From: Erythrophleum ivorense
Taxonomy: Eukaryota > Streptophyta > Magnoliopsida > Fabales > Fabaceae
NCBI GenBank assembly: GCA_026724425.1
Contig: JAIUCV010000008.1
Coordinates: 26,737,470 to 26,801,469 of the forward strand
Length of the DNA: 64,000 nucleotides
Reading direction: 5' to 3'
A program made the translations under genes and the position numbers. Below are positions 22,481-34,488 of the stretch, piece after piece; position 1 is the first letter of the stretch, and the number at the start of each line of letters is the position of its first letter. Below the pieces are notes generated by a model that was not told the origin of the DNA, made no database searches, and saw nothing but the letters and a program-made list of their open reading frames with translations.

Positions 22481-23139
22481 AATTTAGATAAAATTTTAAT
22501 AATAGAAAATGAGGATTTGAGCCTTAAGTTGCCCAAAAATGGAGGTCGGAGTGATTCAAAAAATTTGTCGAAAGACCAGTGGTATTTTCGTAAATAAGTA
22601 TAATTTTGGAAAAACACCTAGGAGGGCCTTTTAAATGAAAATTTTGAGTTTTCCAGAGTTCTCAGAGGCCCCAAAAATCATGGGAAGCCCCGGGACCGAT
22701 AAAACCCCTCCGGCGTACTCTTTTCGACGTCGGTTGACCCAAATATTGACCGATTCGTCTGGGAAGGTTTTAGCTCTGATTTAAGTAAGTCCAAAGGCAT
22801 TTCATTCAATTGGGAACCTAAATTTTATGATAAAAAAGACGGTTCTAAAAAAGGAGCTAAAAAGAAACCGAAACTAAATTGCCATTACAGAAGGGCAAAA
22901 TTAGAAATAATGGGTTCTTGAATGTTCTAAAGAGTTCCACACTTTTTTCCATTCTTCTCCTCTTTAATGAGCACGACCCTTTCTACCCAAAATATAGAAA
23001 ATCTTCAGCTCTCTTAGGCACACCAAAGGGAGGAGAAAAAGTGGAAGAAAGCCAAGGAGAAATTAGGTAATTTCATGAAATTTCTTGCTCCATCTTCCTT
23101 CAATCTTGTTCTCCTCTCTTCCTCCTTTCTTTCCATGGA

Positions 23140-23225
23140 TTATTTGGCCTTGAATCACTCATCTCAGGAGACTTGCTTTTCAAATCAGCCAGTTTCGATG
23201 TTTTTATAATGTACTGAGCGTTACA
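23140..23225 (-). repeat. 86-bp inverted repeat at the LTR's right end (partner 22395-22480)
   Basis: Inverted copy of the LTR's own 5' end. The corresponding place in the related inverted LTR (around 21356-21380) has a different sequence, so this is not a normal part of the family's LTR end. Confidence 0.85.
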
Positions 23226-26200
23226 TTAATATTTGCTATTTCAGTATATGTCCTATGGTTATAATAAATTTAGCTTAAAAGATTAATGCTAAGAAAGCGA
23301 ATTATTTGATTTAAGTAACATGTGGGTGAAAGGAAGATCACCTAAAATATATATGATTATACTAGTGTTTAAGATATATTTGTTATGAAGTTGATGTAAT
23401 AACATTATAATTGTAAATACTATATATATGAAAAGACAATCTGAGTAGTACTAAAACTCAAGAGGGATTAAACTTGCCATAAGTAAAATGCATATCGATG
23501 AATCTAGGGCATCATAGGCACATAAGTAAGTGTACAACATATATCCAAGGGTAACAATCTCTTATGCTAATTCTATGATAATTTCTAGTGCAAAAGTTCC
23601 CGAATGTTGTACCCAAGTGGTCATGGCAAGACATCTAATATGAAAGTCAAAGAGGAATATAAAAAGTTTTATGTTATTTATCCCATCATGTGCAAGTCAA
23701 AGATGTTAGATTATTTGATCACCCATGATGGGCTAATCCAAATTTATAATTAAAGCCCAAGAAAAGACTAATTAAATCAATTAATTCTAAATCTTTAAAT
23801 TAATTAATTTTTTTGAATTTTGTTTTTTGAAATTCAAAATTGGAGTTAGTTAATAAAATTTATCAAAAGGAAGAAAAGCTGACAAACAAATGGGTAATCG
23901 TAAAATTCTATTGTGAGAAAACCATTTGAGTGCTCAGTATATGTGCTCTATGAAAACTTTGGTAAAACACAAATAATCTCCTCTATACGCTTTGGTGATT
24001 CCACTGTAGATAATTGATTTGAGTTTGAATTATGATTGAAATCAATCATATGGGGCAATAATTTGAAAATTCTTTTCACTACAAGTTTTCTAAACTTTAC
24101 TCTTTAGAATATCTAACAAGTTAAATCCTTAGTAATTCCTATCTTACTGGTAACCTAAGTTAGGTAATTACTAAGTTATGACAAAATTGAAAGCCCATAG
24201 AGGAATCCATGATACAAAGAGACAAAGAAAGGAGGGAAGATTACAACTAGAATATCCAAATTAGCAGGGTTCCTAAATTAATACTTAAATTAAAATACAA
24301 TTAATCTTAAATTAATAATTAAATTAAAATATAAAATAATTAATTATATCCTAAAATAATAAATAAATTAAAATAAAATTAATTATTAATTATTAATTAA
24401 TTATTAAGGCATGTTTAAGGGATGTGAAATATTTACTTAATTATTGAAAATAATTATGTATGGGTTTTATATGTTAAGTATTAATGTTGGTGGTAAAAGT
24501 AGATTATTAGAAATTTATATTATTAGAGGATATTTGAAGATTTAGTAAGTAAATAATATTTATATAATTAGAAAAAATATTAGGAAAATATATTATCTAG
24601 TGAATTTTTAGACTTTAAGTTGGTGGGCTAATTTATTTTAGTGTTTTGGAGTTAAAAGATGAAAAGAAAAGGATAAATACCCAAATAGCTACATCTAGCC
24701 CAAACAAAATAAATGAAAATAGAAAAGCCCAATATTATGATTAGAATTTTTATTTACTAAATAGCAAAAAAGTAACTCTTTTAATGAATTACTATTATTT
24801 TTGGTAAATTTTGATGGATATTTACCCATACCCATACTCATGATCCAAATCCATGTCCATTTACTTTAAAATTACTCTATTAATCAAATCAAAACACTCT
24901 CTTACATTTCTTCATCAAAATCCACACCTCTCTAGCTTGATGAATTAGCCAAGGTATATAAGGAGAAAAACATTCTATTCCTTCTTAGCCTCAATTTAAA
25001 CTGATTAGAATTTAAAATAGATTATATAAATATTAAAATTTGATAATTCAAGATTTTGGAGAAATTGACCATTGATGTGGAAATTGGTTAATTGAAAGTG
25101 TAATTAAGCTTTTAGTATATGCAAGTGGGTTGGTTAGAATATTAATTAGAAGTTAATTATTGTTAGTTTTAATAGTTACACGTTAAATGTTTGACAAAAT
25201 GCCTAGATGGGAAAGTTGACTTTTCTTAGAAGTGGAATTTGGGTAAGTTTACTATTCGATAATTATTTATATTTATATTTATATTTATTGTCGCTAAATT
25301 AATTTAGAAGCATAATTCATTGTTTTGGTATGAAATATGGAAGACAAAGTGTGGAACCCATATAGACGTGTGAAGTGTTGGACTTGTTGGATGATTGTAG
25401 AGTGTTGACTATTGTGATAAGTGGATGAAACAAGATGTATTTAATTAGATAGGAAATATATTTTTGTGTGTATAAATCTATTTTATTTATATATTGTAAA
25501 TTCCTAACTTGAGGGCAATGTTGGTGGCTTGGCAAGTGTGTATTTGACTTATTATCAAGGTAACTAGTATTCATAAATATAATTCTAATATATTTTTATA
25601 TTTTATAAAATTAATTTGTGTAATGTTGATTTATTCTTCAAATATTTAAGAAAGTTGAATGATTAAGAAGGTGTTGTAACCCTTATGAAATGATGAGTTT
25701 ATATTGTCAAATGATGAATTATGTTTTTATATTATAAGATCAACATATTCTTGTATTAGGGTTGCTGATTATTAGAAATGAAAAGTAAATGATTAATGTT
25801 CATTTGATTTTGAGATGAAATTATTTTGAAATTGTTATGTGATATTTTCAAAACATATGGTCATTTGTTGTATTTGAGATGGAATTTTGTGATTGATAAC
25901 CTAAGGATGAATATTTACTTGATGGCTATAATTATGATAATGAGATTAGGTTTGATGTTGTTGATTATTGGGCCAATGGGCCAAGTTGTTGGGTAAGATG
26001 TGTACACTTGCACTCGAACGAGTCATCATTGTTCGCCAAAGACTAGACTCAAGATTACATATCTCATTCAGTGTGACACGGATTAGTGAACAGTATAGTC
26101 AACTCACATTACAAATACAATTAGATGGAAATTAAAGGTTATGGTAATGAAATCCCATCTGTGAGTAGTGCCAAGCATATGGTTTTCTAAAATAATACTT

Positions 26201-26789
26201 GTTTGTGAATTTGTTTTGTATCAAATGTTACCTCTTTATTGATGACATATGAAAATGGTTTTTGAAAATTGTTGATTATTTTAGCCTATGAATATTTCAG
26301 AAAGATATCTTCTTGGCATGCTTTGTTTTACCTTTTATTAATTGTCTTTATTTTTCAATAAAAGATTTATATTTATGGTTGGGAATACAATTTTAGAAAC
26401 TACTAACTATTGGGATTTTATCTCACATTTTGTCAATAGCATTTCTAGAACAAAAAGTTGTGGTTGGCAAGGAGAAGCCATACAATGAATACCTTAGATT
26501 AGTTTAGTAAATGTTGTAGTAGGTTTTTGTGATGATGTAATAAAGGATTATGATACTTGAGATGGTTCTTAATATTATCTACATTTTTTATGAATTTTAT
26601 TTTTATATGGTTATAGAGGATTTTATGTTTTACATAAATTATATGTTAAAGTTATAGCATGAATTGTTCATTTTAACTTTTATTGTTGATAGATAGATAT
26701 TATATTATGGAGAAATTCTATTATTTTATATATAGAAATTATAAGTATTATATAAAGTTTGTCAAAAGGTACTAATAGATAGACCCTAA
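23226..26789. other. AT-rich intergenic region without recognisable genes
   Basis: About 3.6 kb of very AT-rich sequence. The block 24280-24420 is made of TTAATTAAA-type runs. The part around 24530-24640 loosely resembles 43200-43330 and may be an old repeat. The longest open frame (85 codons at 25317-25574, minus) has no recognisable domain and low-complexity surroundings. No promoter, RNA gene or element boundary could be supported. Confidence 0.55.
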
Positions 26790-26794
26790 CTCCC

Positions 26795-27530
26795 TGTTGG
26801 AGTAGGTGTGTTAAAAGCCTAAGTCCCACATTGCCTAAAATAAAGAGAGTCTTAGTGTATATATACTAATATATGATATTGGGCAAGTAAATGGGCCAAG
26901 AAGAGGAGTGGGTTCGCATGCACAACAATAGGCCAACACAGTTGAAAATCTTTGATTTCCCCCTGTGCACGAGTTAGAAGTAGTACTGGGCATTTTTTAC
27001 CGGAACTAATTTTGTAAAATACAAAAATATTTTGTATAAATAGGCTTACCGGAAAAACCTTATTTTTGGCAGTTTTGAAATTGGGACCATAAATTTTTTA
27101 AATTTCTGGACATTTAGGCCTTCAATTTACCGCTTTAATTTTTCATTAACCAATTTTATTCCAACGTTCAGAAACAGTCTCTGTTTTTAATCCCAATGTT
27201 CAAAATGAATTTCATTAAACCGTGATTAAGCCACCATTAATTACTTTTAATATTGCCCAACATTCTTATTCTCATCCTCAGCTTCTACAAGGCGGTGCAT
27301 GGTGCAATTCATGACACACCGAGCTCTTAGACATCTTTGGAGCTCTCTCTTTTCTTCCCCATTTGTTCTTCTAAGTTCTTTAGTTCTTGTTGTTCTGTTT
27401 CTTTATTATAGGAAGGGTCCGTTTAGTCCTAGGGAGTTGCCGACTTATGGCGGAGTAACTCTTAAGAACAGTGTCCTCGGGCACGACTCAATTCAATTTA
27501 TACTGACTATTTTGTTTGTTTCAGCCAATA
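26795..27530 (+). repeat. 5' LTR of the Copia element
   Basis: Direct repeat of 37264-38001. The last bases read CCAATA in place of the CCAACA that mirrors the TGTTGG start. GTATAAATAGG near 27035 is a likely TATA box for the element's transcript. The primer-binding site after 27530 is degraded and not recognisable. Confidence 0.9.
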
Positions 27531-27545
27531 ATCTTAAGAGTTATT

Positions 27546-28660
27546 ATGGAGTCACACCGAGTTAGTCCTGATGATCATATTAACGTTGCTGCTACAAGTT
27601 CTAGTGGTGGTTCTGAAGGGAGTGATGCTGCTGCTTCATCCTTCATTCCGACTGTAGTGCTTGCTGTGACGTTGCCTAAGTGTGTGTTTAGATTGATGGT
27701 GAGTAAAATTGATTTTGATAAACTTGATTTTGCAGAATTGATTTTATATAAAAGTGGATTTATATAAACGTGATTTATGTTTGAAAACTTTTAATAAAAA
27801 GTGATTTTGTTGATGTGCCTTCAATGTAACTATGTTTGCATTTGCCAAAAGCAAGTATAAGTTGCTTCAACCCAACATGGTTTTCAGATGTCCCAAAACC
27901 ATGGTGCGGCATAATGAATGGAGATTCAAATATGATGCAAACAGGCTTTTTCGGTGCAAACTAGGGTTTTGGCTGAAACGTGGGTGGATGACCGCCAATC
28001 CAAACACACACTAAGCCATTTCTGGATATATCCAAGATTGAGATGTTTGACGGGAAAAACTTCAAAAGGTGGCAAGAACGGATATTTTCTATCTTGGACA
28101 TGCATAGAGTTGCAATGGCACTAACCCAGTCCAAACCTGTTCCTGATGCTAACCAAAACCAAAGAATTACCTGAGAATATGCCAATAACGTCTGTAGACA
28201 CACAATTATTAGTACTTTGTCTAACGATATATTCTATGTGTACCGTGTCTACAAGGAGGCCAACAAAATCTGAGAGTCACTAATCATGAAGTACACTGCT
28301 GAGGATGCTGGAAAATAGAAAATTGTGATTGGAAATTACTACTGATGGATGATGTCCAAAGAGAAAGACATCAAGCTACAAATCAATGAATACCACAAGT
28401 TGCTGGAAGAACTACGAGTTGAGAAGATCAACCTTCTAGACAAGATTGTACCTAGGATCCTAATTGAGAAATTGCCAGATTCATGAAAGATTACAAACAA
28501 CAACTCAAACACAAGCAGAAGCAACTATCGTTGTCAGATCTCATCACTCATATCATCATCGAAGATACCAACTAGAAGGAGATTTGAGCTACAAAAGGCA
28601 AGGAAATAGCCTCAAAGGCAAATTGGGTGGAGACAAAGCTGCACAACAAGAGGTATGATT
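27546..28660 (+). pseudogene. Copia gag, broken
   Basis: The start ATG at 27546 (MESHRVSPDDH) is 15 bp after the 5' LTR. The frame runs to VTLPK at 27679, is interrupted by a 332-bp MITE, and resumes with KIEMFDGKNFKRWQERIFSI, a typical Copia gag lead-in. Further on there are at least five stop codons (for example after NQRIT, KEANKI and AEDAGK) and a frameshift near 28600 before the zinc knuckle. It would form the virus-like particle in an active element; this copy cannot encode a full Gag. Confidence 0.8.
27680..28011. mobile_element. Tourist-like (PIF/Harbinger) MITE inside Copia gag
   Basis: The 332-bp insert has inverted ends GTGTGTGTTTAGATTGATGGT and, reversed from the right, GTGTGTGTTTGGATTGGCGG, agreeing at about 18 of 21 positions. 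It is flanked by the 3-bp duplication TAA (27677-27679 and 28012-28014). Leaving out the insert and one TAA, the gag frame reads straight through, which confirms the boundaries. TAA/TTA duplications are typical of PIF/Harbinger elements. It has no coding capacity. Confidence 0.8.
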
Positions 28661-29583
28661 CTCATAAAAAACCTGGTTACAATCCCAAAAATTCTAACCC
28701 CAAATTCAAAAGGAAGGGTAATTGCTTTGTTTATGGCAAGCCATGGCACCATGCTGCTCAATGTAGAAAGAAAGTTAGAAATAATAATCCTCCCAAACCA
28801 AATGTAAAATTAGTTCAAGGAGATGAGAACAATGATGATGTCATTGTGGTGGTTATTTCTCAAACTCTCGTTGTCTCCGATGTGAGGAAATGGGTGGTAG
28901 ACTTTGGGGCTACCAAGCACATCTATGCAAATAAGGAAATGTTTACTTCCTATAATCCTATCAAGGAAGGAGAAGATTGCATTTATCTTGCTGATTCCCA
29001 AACTACAAAAGTTTTTGGGAAAGAAAAAGTGGTCCTTAAACTCATATCCAGAAAGACTTTAGCTCTCAATGATGTTTGGCATGTACCTGATGTTAGAGCA
29101 AACTTAATTTCTATAGTTCTATTAGGAAAGGTTGGGGTTAAAGTGTCATTCGAATTTGATAAGATTGTGATGACAAAAAATAATATTTTTGTAGGAAAGG
29201 GATATTGTATCCAGGGACTATTTGTACTGAATGTTGCTGAAATGAATAAAAATGCATCCTCTTCTGCTTACTTGCCTATTTATATGGTTGATTCATTTGA
29301 TGTGTGGCATCCTAGATTAAGACATGTTAGTAAGTCTTATATTCAAAAAATGCAACAACTGGGTCTAATTCCTGGAATTAAAAATGATTGTTTAAACAAA
29401 TGCGAAGTATGTGCGGAAGCTAATATAACTAAAAAATTACACTTTTCTACACAAAGAGAAAGTAATTTGCTTTCTTTAATACACACTGATTTGAGTGATT
29501 TAAAACAATCAATGACTAGAGGTGGTAAAAAATATTATATTACTTTTATTGATAATTTTCAATGTATACTAAAGTATATTTAA
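28627..29583 (+). pseudogene. Copia zinc knuckle, protease and integrase N-terminus
   Basis: This 318-codon frame begins in late gag. A CCHC knuckle is visible at about residues 33-47 (CFVYGKPWHHAAQC), with Tyr where the second Cys should be. The protease block WVVDFGATKHI follows at about residues 88-98, where Phe replaces the Ser/Thr of the catalytic D-S/T-G. The integrase zinc-binding region comes next: WHPRLRHV around residue 227, then CEVCAEANITKK. It ends after YYITFIDNF, the first catalytic Asp of integrase. The remaining integrase lies past the nested solo LTR, at 34489. The damaged knuckle and protease site mean it was defective even before the insertion, or decayed afterwards. Confidence 0.88.
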
Positions 29584-29627
29584 TGAGAAATAAAGATGAA
29601 GCATTTGAAAATTTTCTTTTATATAAG

Positions 29628-31294
29628 TGTCACACCCGAAAGTGCGACCACGTAGAGAGGAAAAATTGATTTTCTCGATGAAAATGAAAACTATATTCAA
29701 AATTGAAAATATGTGTAAGGGTTCAGGAGTCACCACCAAAATTTTATTTTTTGAAAAGGCAAAACTTTGGAAAAACTTTTTTTTTTTTTTTAAATAAGAT
29801 GGTCTACAAAACAGATTTGGATTCGAGAGTCGGTTGTGAGTGAGGAAGGTGTTAGGCACCCCACTACACCCGTTACTAAGAATGGTTACCCTAAGTTAGT
29901 TGTGCAAAAATAAAATAGCCTTGATTCTATTTTAATTCTCCCTAACAAATTACATGTAGAAGAGGAATGAAGAAATTAAAGGGAATAAAGTTAAAAATAG
30001 AAAAGGAAATCAATGTCAAAATAAGACGCAAAGAAATTTAATAATTGAAATAAAAAGGGAAGAAATTAAAAAATTTATTTATAAGGGCGGACTTAACCTA
30101 GGGTGAAAACCTAGGGCCTACGTATCCTTTGAGAGGGATCAAAGTTCATATAGTTCGATAAGAGATTTGATTGATGTTTTGTTTTGTTTTTGTTTTTTGT
30201 TTTTGTTTTTTGTTGTTGTTTTTTTTTGTTATTTTTTTTGTTTGTTTTTGTTTGTTTTTGTTTTTGTTTTTATTTTTGTTTTCATTTTTTTTGTTTTTTT
30301 TTATTTATATATTTTTTTGTTTTCATTTTTGTTTTGTTGTTTTTTTTTGGTTTGTTTTTCGTTTGTTTGTTTTTTTTAGTCTTTACTTTTGTTTGTTTGT
30401 TTTATTCCCTTTTTTTGTTTTATTGTATTTTCTATTATTATTATTACTATTATTTTTAAAACACAAAGAAAATAAAGATTACTTTTTCCTTTAATAAATA
30501 AGACAAGTTTTAAAATTAGTTGATGTGTCTTAATTTGCTAAAGGAAAATTTAATTTTATTTTGCTTCTCTTTTCAATTTTTTTATCATTTTTTTTGTTTT
30601 TCATTTGTTTTTATTTTCCCCTTTTTGTTTATTATTTTGTTATGTTTTTTTTTTGTTTTTTACACTTCTTATATTATTATTATTTTTTTCTCTTGCTTTT
30701 TGTTTTATTCTTCTTTTTTGTTATTATTTTCTTGTTTTCTATTTTTTTCCTATTATTTTTGTCATCATCATTTTTATTTTTGTTTTTTTTTCTTCTTTCT
30801 TCTTTAGTTAATTTCTATTTTGTGCTCTATTTTTCCTTTTGTGTTATTCTTCTTTTTTTTTTGTTTATGTTTTTAATCCTAATTTTTGTTTTCTATTTTT
30901 TATCTTGCTTTGGTTTTGTTTTATTCTATCTATTTATTTTGGTTTTTTTTGGGTTTTCTTATTCTTTTTTTTTGATTGATTTGTTATTTTGTGTATTTGT
31001 TTTACTTTTATATTTTTTTCTTTATGTTGATTGTGTGTGTGTGTGAGTTTATTTTTACTATTATCCCTTTTTGTTTTCTTATGACTTTTGTTTTTCTTGT
31101 TTGTATTTTTTCTTTCCCCTTTTTTTTGTTTATTTATTTTTTGGGTTATATTTTTTTATTGTTCTTTTCGAGTTTGTTTTTCCTCTTTTTTTTGGTTTTG
31201 TATTGCTCCATCCTTTGATCTCTTTAATTTCTTGTTTCCGCCTCTTTTCTTTATTTGTGTATTGTTTACTTACTTGTTTGTTTATTTTTTATTG

Positions 31295-31334
<40 letters not shown>

Positions 31335-34300
31335 TTGTTCCCTATATGTTTTTTATTGTTGAAGGTTTCGTTTCCCTATTTGCTTTTTGATTGATTTTAT
31401 TTTGGGATTAAAGCCTGTTTATATTCTACTTTATTTCGTTCTTTTGATATCCTTCCCCTTCTTTTTTTATTGTGTGTTTGTTTGTTTTTTTTTGGTCTCT
31501 TTTTTTTTGTTTGTTTTCCCTTTTTCATATATGTTTTATTTCATTTTGTTTACTTTGTTTTAAATTTTACGATGATTTTCCTTTATTCCTTTTTTTCCCT
31601 TTTTATTGTTTCAATTTCTTTTGCCCCATTCTCTTTCTTTTTGGCCCTTAATTTCCCTTTTTCGGTGTTCAATTTCTGTTTTGGTTATTATATTTTTTAT
31701 TCTACCCCTTTTCCCTTACTTATTTACCTTATTTTCTTTATTTACTTGTATTGGAGACCCAGTTCAAACAAAGTTTGCTTGAAACTTTTAGAATACATTT
31801 TTTTGCTTCCCTTTTTTGTCTTTTGCGAAAGAATTTTTGAAAATAGATAAATTTTTAAAGCTCAAAATGATCCCCCTTTTTTTTATTAGGACTCCATCCT
31901 TTTTCTAATTTTTGTTTTATTGTTTTTTTTTGAAGAGGCTTTTTTTTTGGATGAGGCCTAAAATATTGAGATATGGACTTAAGATCCAAAAGACATCATG
32001 GAAGCTACACTGCCACACATGGTCTTTTGGTTTATACCTACGTGCCTGAGGGGATATAGAATCCCACGCGGCGGTACTAGCAACGTGAAATGAGAAATTA
32101 AAATAACAAAGAAAAGAAAAATAAAACATAAAAAAAATGAAAAAAAATGTGCAGACAACTGAGAATTTGTGAGGGTGTGTGTTCAGTGTTCAGCATTCAG
32201 TATCATTGTATTGTTAGACAAATTTACAAAGTCTACAGAAAAGAGGAAAGAAGAAAGAAAAAAATACAATAAAATAATAAAAAAAATAAGTGCATTACAA
32301 CTTGATCCTTCAACACATTATCCTTTTTTCGAACGGAGTCACTGGCAATTCCTGGGACAGTGCAGTCAGGTTTCCATTTCGCTCCATTAACGTGCTTGTA
32401 TTATCAGAACCAACACTCCACAAAAGTGCAATAGCAACAGGGGAGAAAACATTCATAAGAACAGAAAACTTCAGGACTTCATGGCATCGAACAAAATAAT
32501 ATGAACAGCCAATATTATGAAAATTAACAAAACATATCCTGATTGCTCAGAGAGGCAATATAGAATCGGGGCAAATGTAAATCGTCTCACCCTTTTCCTG
32601 ACTACCCTACTGAAATCTTACAAACAAGGACTCAATTTACTGGGCGTCTCACTTAAACATTTTATCAAACATGCATATGAACCCCCAAACCAGGATCAAA
32701 TACTAAAAATCCCAACACTAGGCATCAGACCCTATTGAGACTCGACTATGAAACAAACATTTCAAGTTAATGAAGCTTCCCCAGAGCCAACGTGAACCAA
32801 CAATAATCAAACCAATCAGCACTCATGCATTGACCAAATCATGCCCCTGGCATGAACTATAACTGGGCAAACGAAGCAAACACAGAGCAATCCATTTAAC
32901 AAACACTCAGTTGTAGAAATGGAATCGGATAATAGCAAGCAAACCATTCAGCACTCGGATACCAGTAAGATCACATTTCAATCACAAGTTGAAATTTCCT
33001 CAGAAGAAGAAAAAAAAAATACGACAGACATGAATAGCCCATGCGAGGACTATTCGGTTGCAGAGATGAAATCGGGAGGCCAGATACGATTCAACAAGTC
33101 TGAGACTCAAACAAGCATCGGATAAAAATTTAACCAGTACCTGAGGGGTCTTTTGTTGCTGGAATCGGGATATCTCATTCTCCTTCGCACCTCGTCCCGC
33201 TTTTGCCTTCTGCTTCTTTGTGCTCGTGTTGTCTCCCCGGGTCTGTTCCTCTCCCCTTCTCTTTCACTCCTCATTTCCTCCGAGCAAAACCCTTTTCTCC
33301 TCGGTCTCTTTCGTCCCCCGATTGTTTTCTCCCTTAACTCCTCCGAATCTCTCAGTCCTAGACCAAAATCCTGCAACGATTTCACTTGGTCTCTTCGTCT
33401 CTCCGATTTCTCCCTCCCAAAAAAAAAATCCCCTGCAGAGTCTCCTCTTCCCTCGGCTTTTATAGACCATCCACTTGGTCCCCCCATCTCCGTACCCCTC
33501 TGCTCCACTATCCCCCAGCACTTATGCTTGTGCTTACCTCTCGTACGCTTGCATCGTCTTGCCATTGGAGAGGTGGCGCGAGGGGACGCCAGAGCAGAGA
33601 GGGGGACCAGCCTCTAGGGTTTTTTTTGTCTTCAGTCGATTCCCTTCATCGCGGGTTAACAGGCTCCTAGTGCCTCATTTGGGTTCGAGTTAGGGAAATC
33701 AGAGATCCAGCGTGGCTGAACGAGATAGGCCCATTCTCCTTTTCTTTGCTTTCTATTTTTTTGTTGGGCTCTCTCCTTTTGGTCCAATTTCTGGACTAGT
33801 TTTGGGTTGGGTTCCTTTTTTTTTAATTTCCGGCCCAATTCCGACTTTATTTTGGATTGAACTCTCTCTTTTTTTGTTTTTTTGTTTTGATTTTTTTTTC
33901 TTGTTCTGATTTGGGTTTTCCTAAACTCTACTTCAAAATCTTACTATTTTTTTATTATTTTTTTTGTTTTTATTATTTTTTTATTTATATATATATATAT
34001 ATTTTTTTTTTATAACTATTTTTTATATTCTCTCCTTCTTGTAGCACCTTTTTTTTATACTTTTAATTAATTAATTAATTTTTTTTCCACTTTTATTCTT
34101 ATATTATTATCTTCTTTTATTTATTTTCTTTTTCTTATGATTTTTTTCCATTAACTTGCTCTTAGACTTTCCTCCCTCTTTCTTCATGAGTTTTATTTTT
34201 ATATTATTATCTTCTTTTATTTATTTCCTTTTTCTTATGATTTGATTTTTTTTATTTTTGTTATTCCCTCTTTAATTGTTCTTTTGTTTTAAATTTTGAC

Positions 34301-34483
34301 TTAATAAGCTTTCACTTCTTTTCTTTTGTATTTTCTTTGATTTTGTTTCTTTCAGGCTAAAAGGACTTGTTGTTTATTTTGTTCATTTTTATTGTTATTA
34401 TATTTATTGTTGTTATTATTATTTTTTTAGTTTAATTTGATCATTATTTTTGAAGTGTGCCCGGACAAAATACGGTGTTCACA
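29628..34483 (-). mobile_element. 4.86-kb solo LTR of family B (Tat/Ogre-like) inserted in Copia integrase
   Basis: The insert is TGTCACACCCG...GGTGTTCACA on the plus strand, with inverted TG..CA ends and a perfect 5-bp duplication, ATAAG, at 29623-29627 and 34484-34488. Copia integrase sequence resumes right after it. On the minus strand the LTR starts TGTGAACACCGTATTTTG, followed by A-rich, GA-rich (33150-33660), mixed, and again A-rich (30160-31740) sequence, then GGGGTGCCTAACACCTTCC and the GGTGTGACA end. There is no gag or pol domain, so it is a solo LTR left by recombination between two LTRs. LTRs of this size are typical of Ogre-type elements. Long phenylalanine-rich frames in it are low-complexity artefacts. 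Confidence 0.8.
31297..31334. repeat. (TTA)n microsatellite
   Basis: About twelve ATT/TTA trinucleotides within the T-rich tract of the solo LTR. Confidence 0.85.
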
Positions 34484-34488
34484 ATAAG

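Larger units (their letters stand above)
22395..23225 (+). mobile_element. 3' LTR of the Tekay-like element
   Basis: It starts TGTAACGCCCGG after the polypurine tract and ends GAGCGTTACA (831 bp). Unlike a normal LTR, its first and last 86 bp are inverted copies of each other. No matching second LTR in direct orientation is in the window; the inverted relative is at 21356-22016. The end at 23225 differs from the end of that relative, so the outer 86 bp probably came from a rearrangement. Confidence 0.75.

Noticed and set aside
22395..23225. Interpretation as a DNA transposon because of its 86-bp inverted ends
   Set aside because: It follows a chromodomain pol end and a polypurine tract in perfect retroelement order, and a related LTR copy lacks the inverted end.
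30167..31850. Long overlapping frames rich in Phe, Leu, Tyr and Val (up to 161 codons)
   Set aside because: They arise from poly-T low-complexity DNA in the solo LTR. Similar frames exist in all three phases and no domain or start context supports a gene.
33107..33693. Overlapping frames of up to 154 codons on both strands
   Set aside because: They lie in the CT/GA-rich leader of the family B LTR, are open in several phases at once and have biased Ser/Leu/Pro or Arg/Glu composition.
29628..34483. Interpretation as a full retrotransposon rather than a solo LTR
   Set aside because: No direct repeats at its two ends, no primer-binding site and no gag or pol domain inside; the other family B pieces match it as an LTR start and end.
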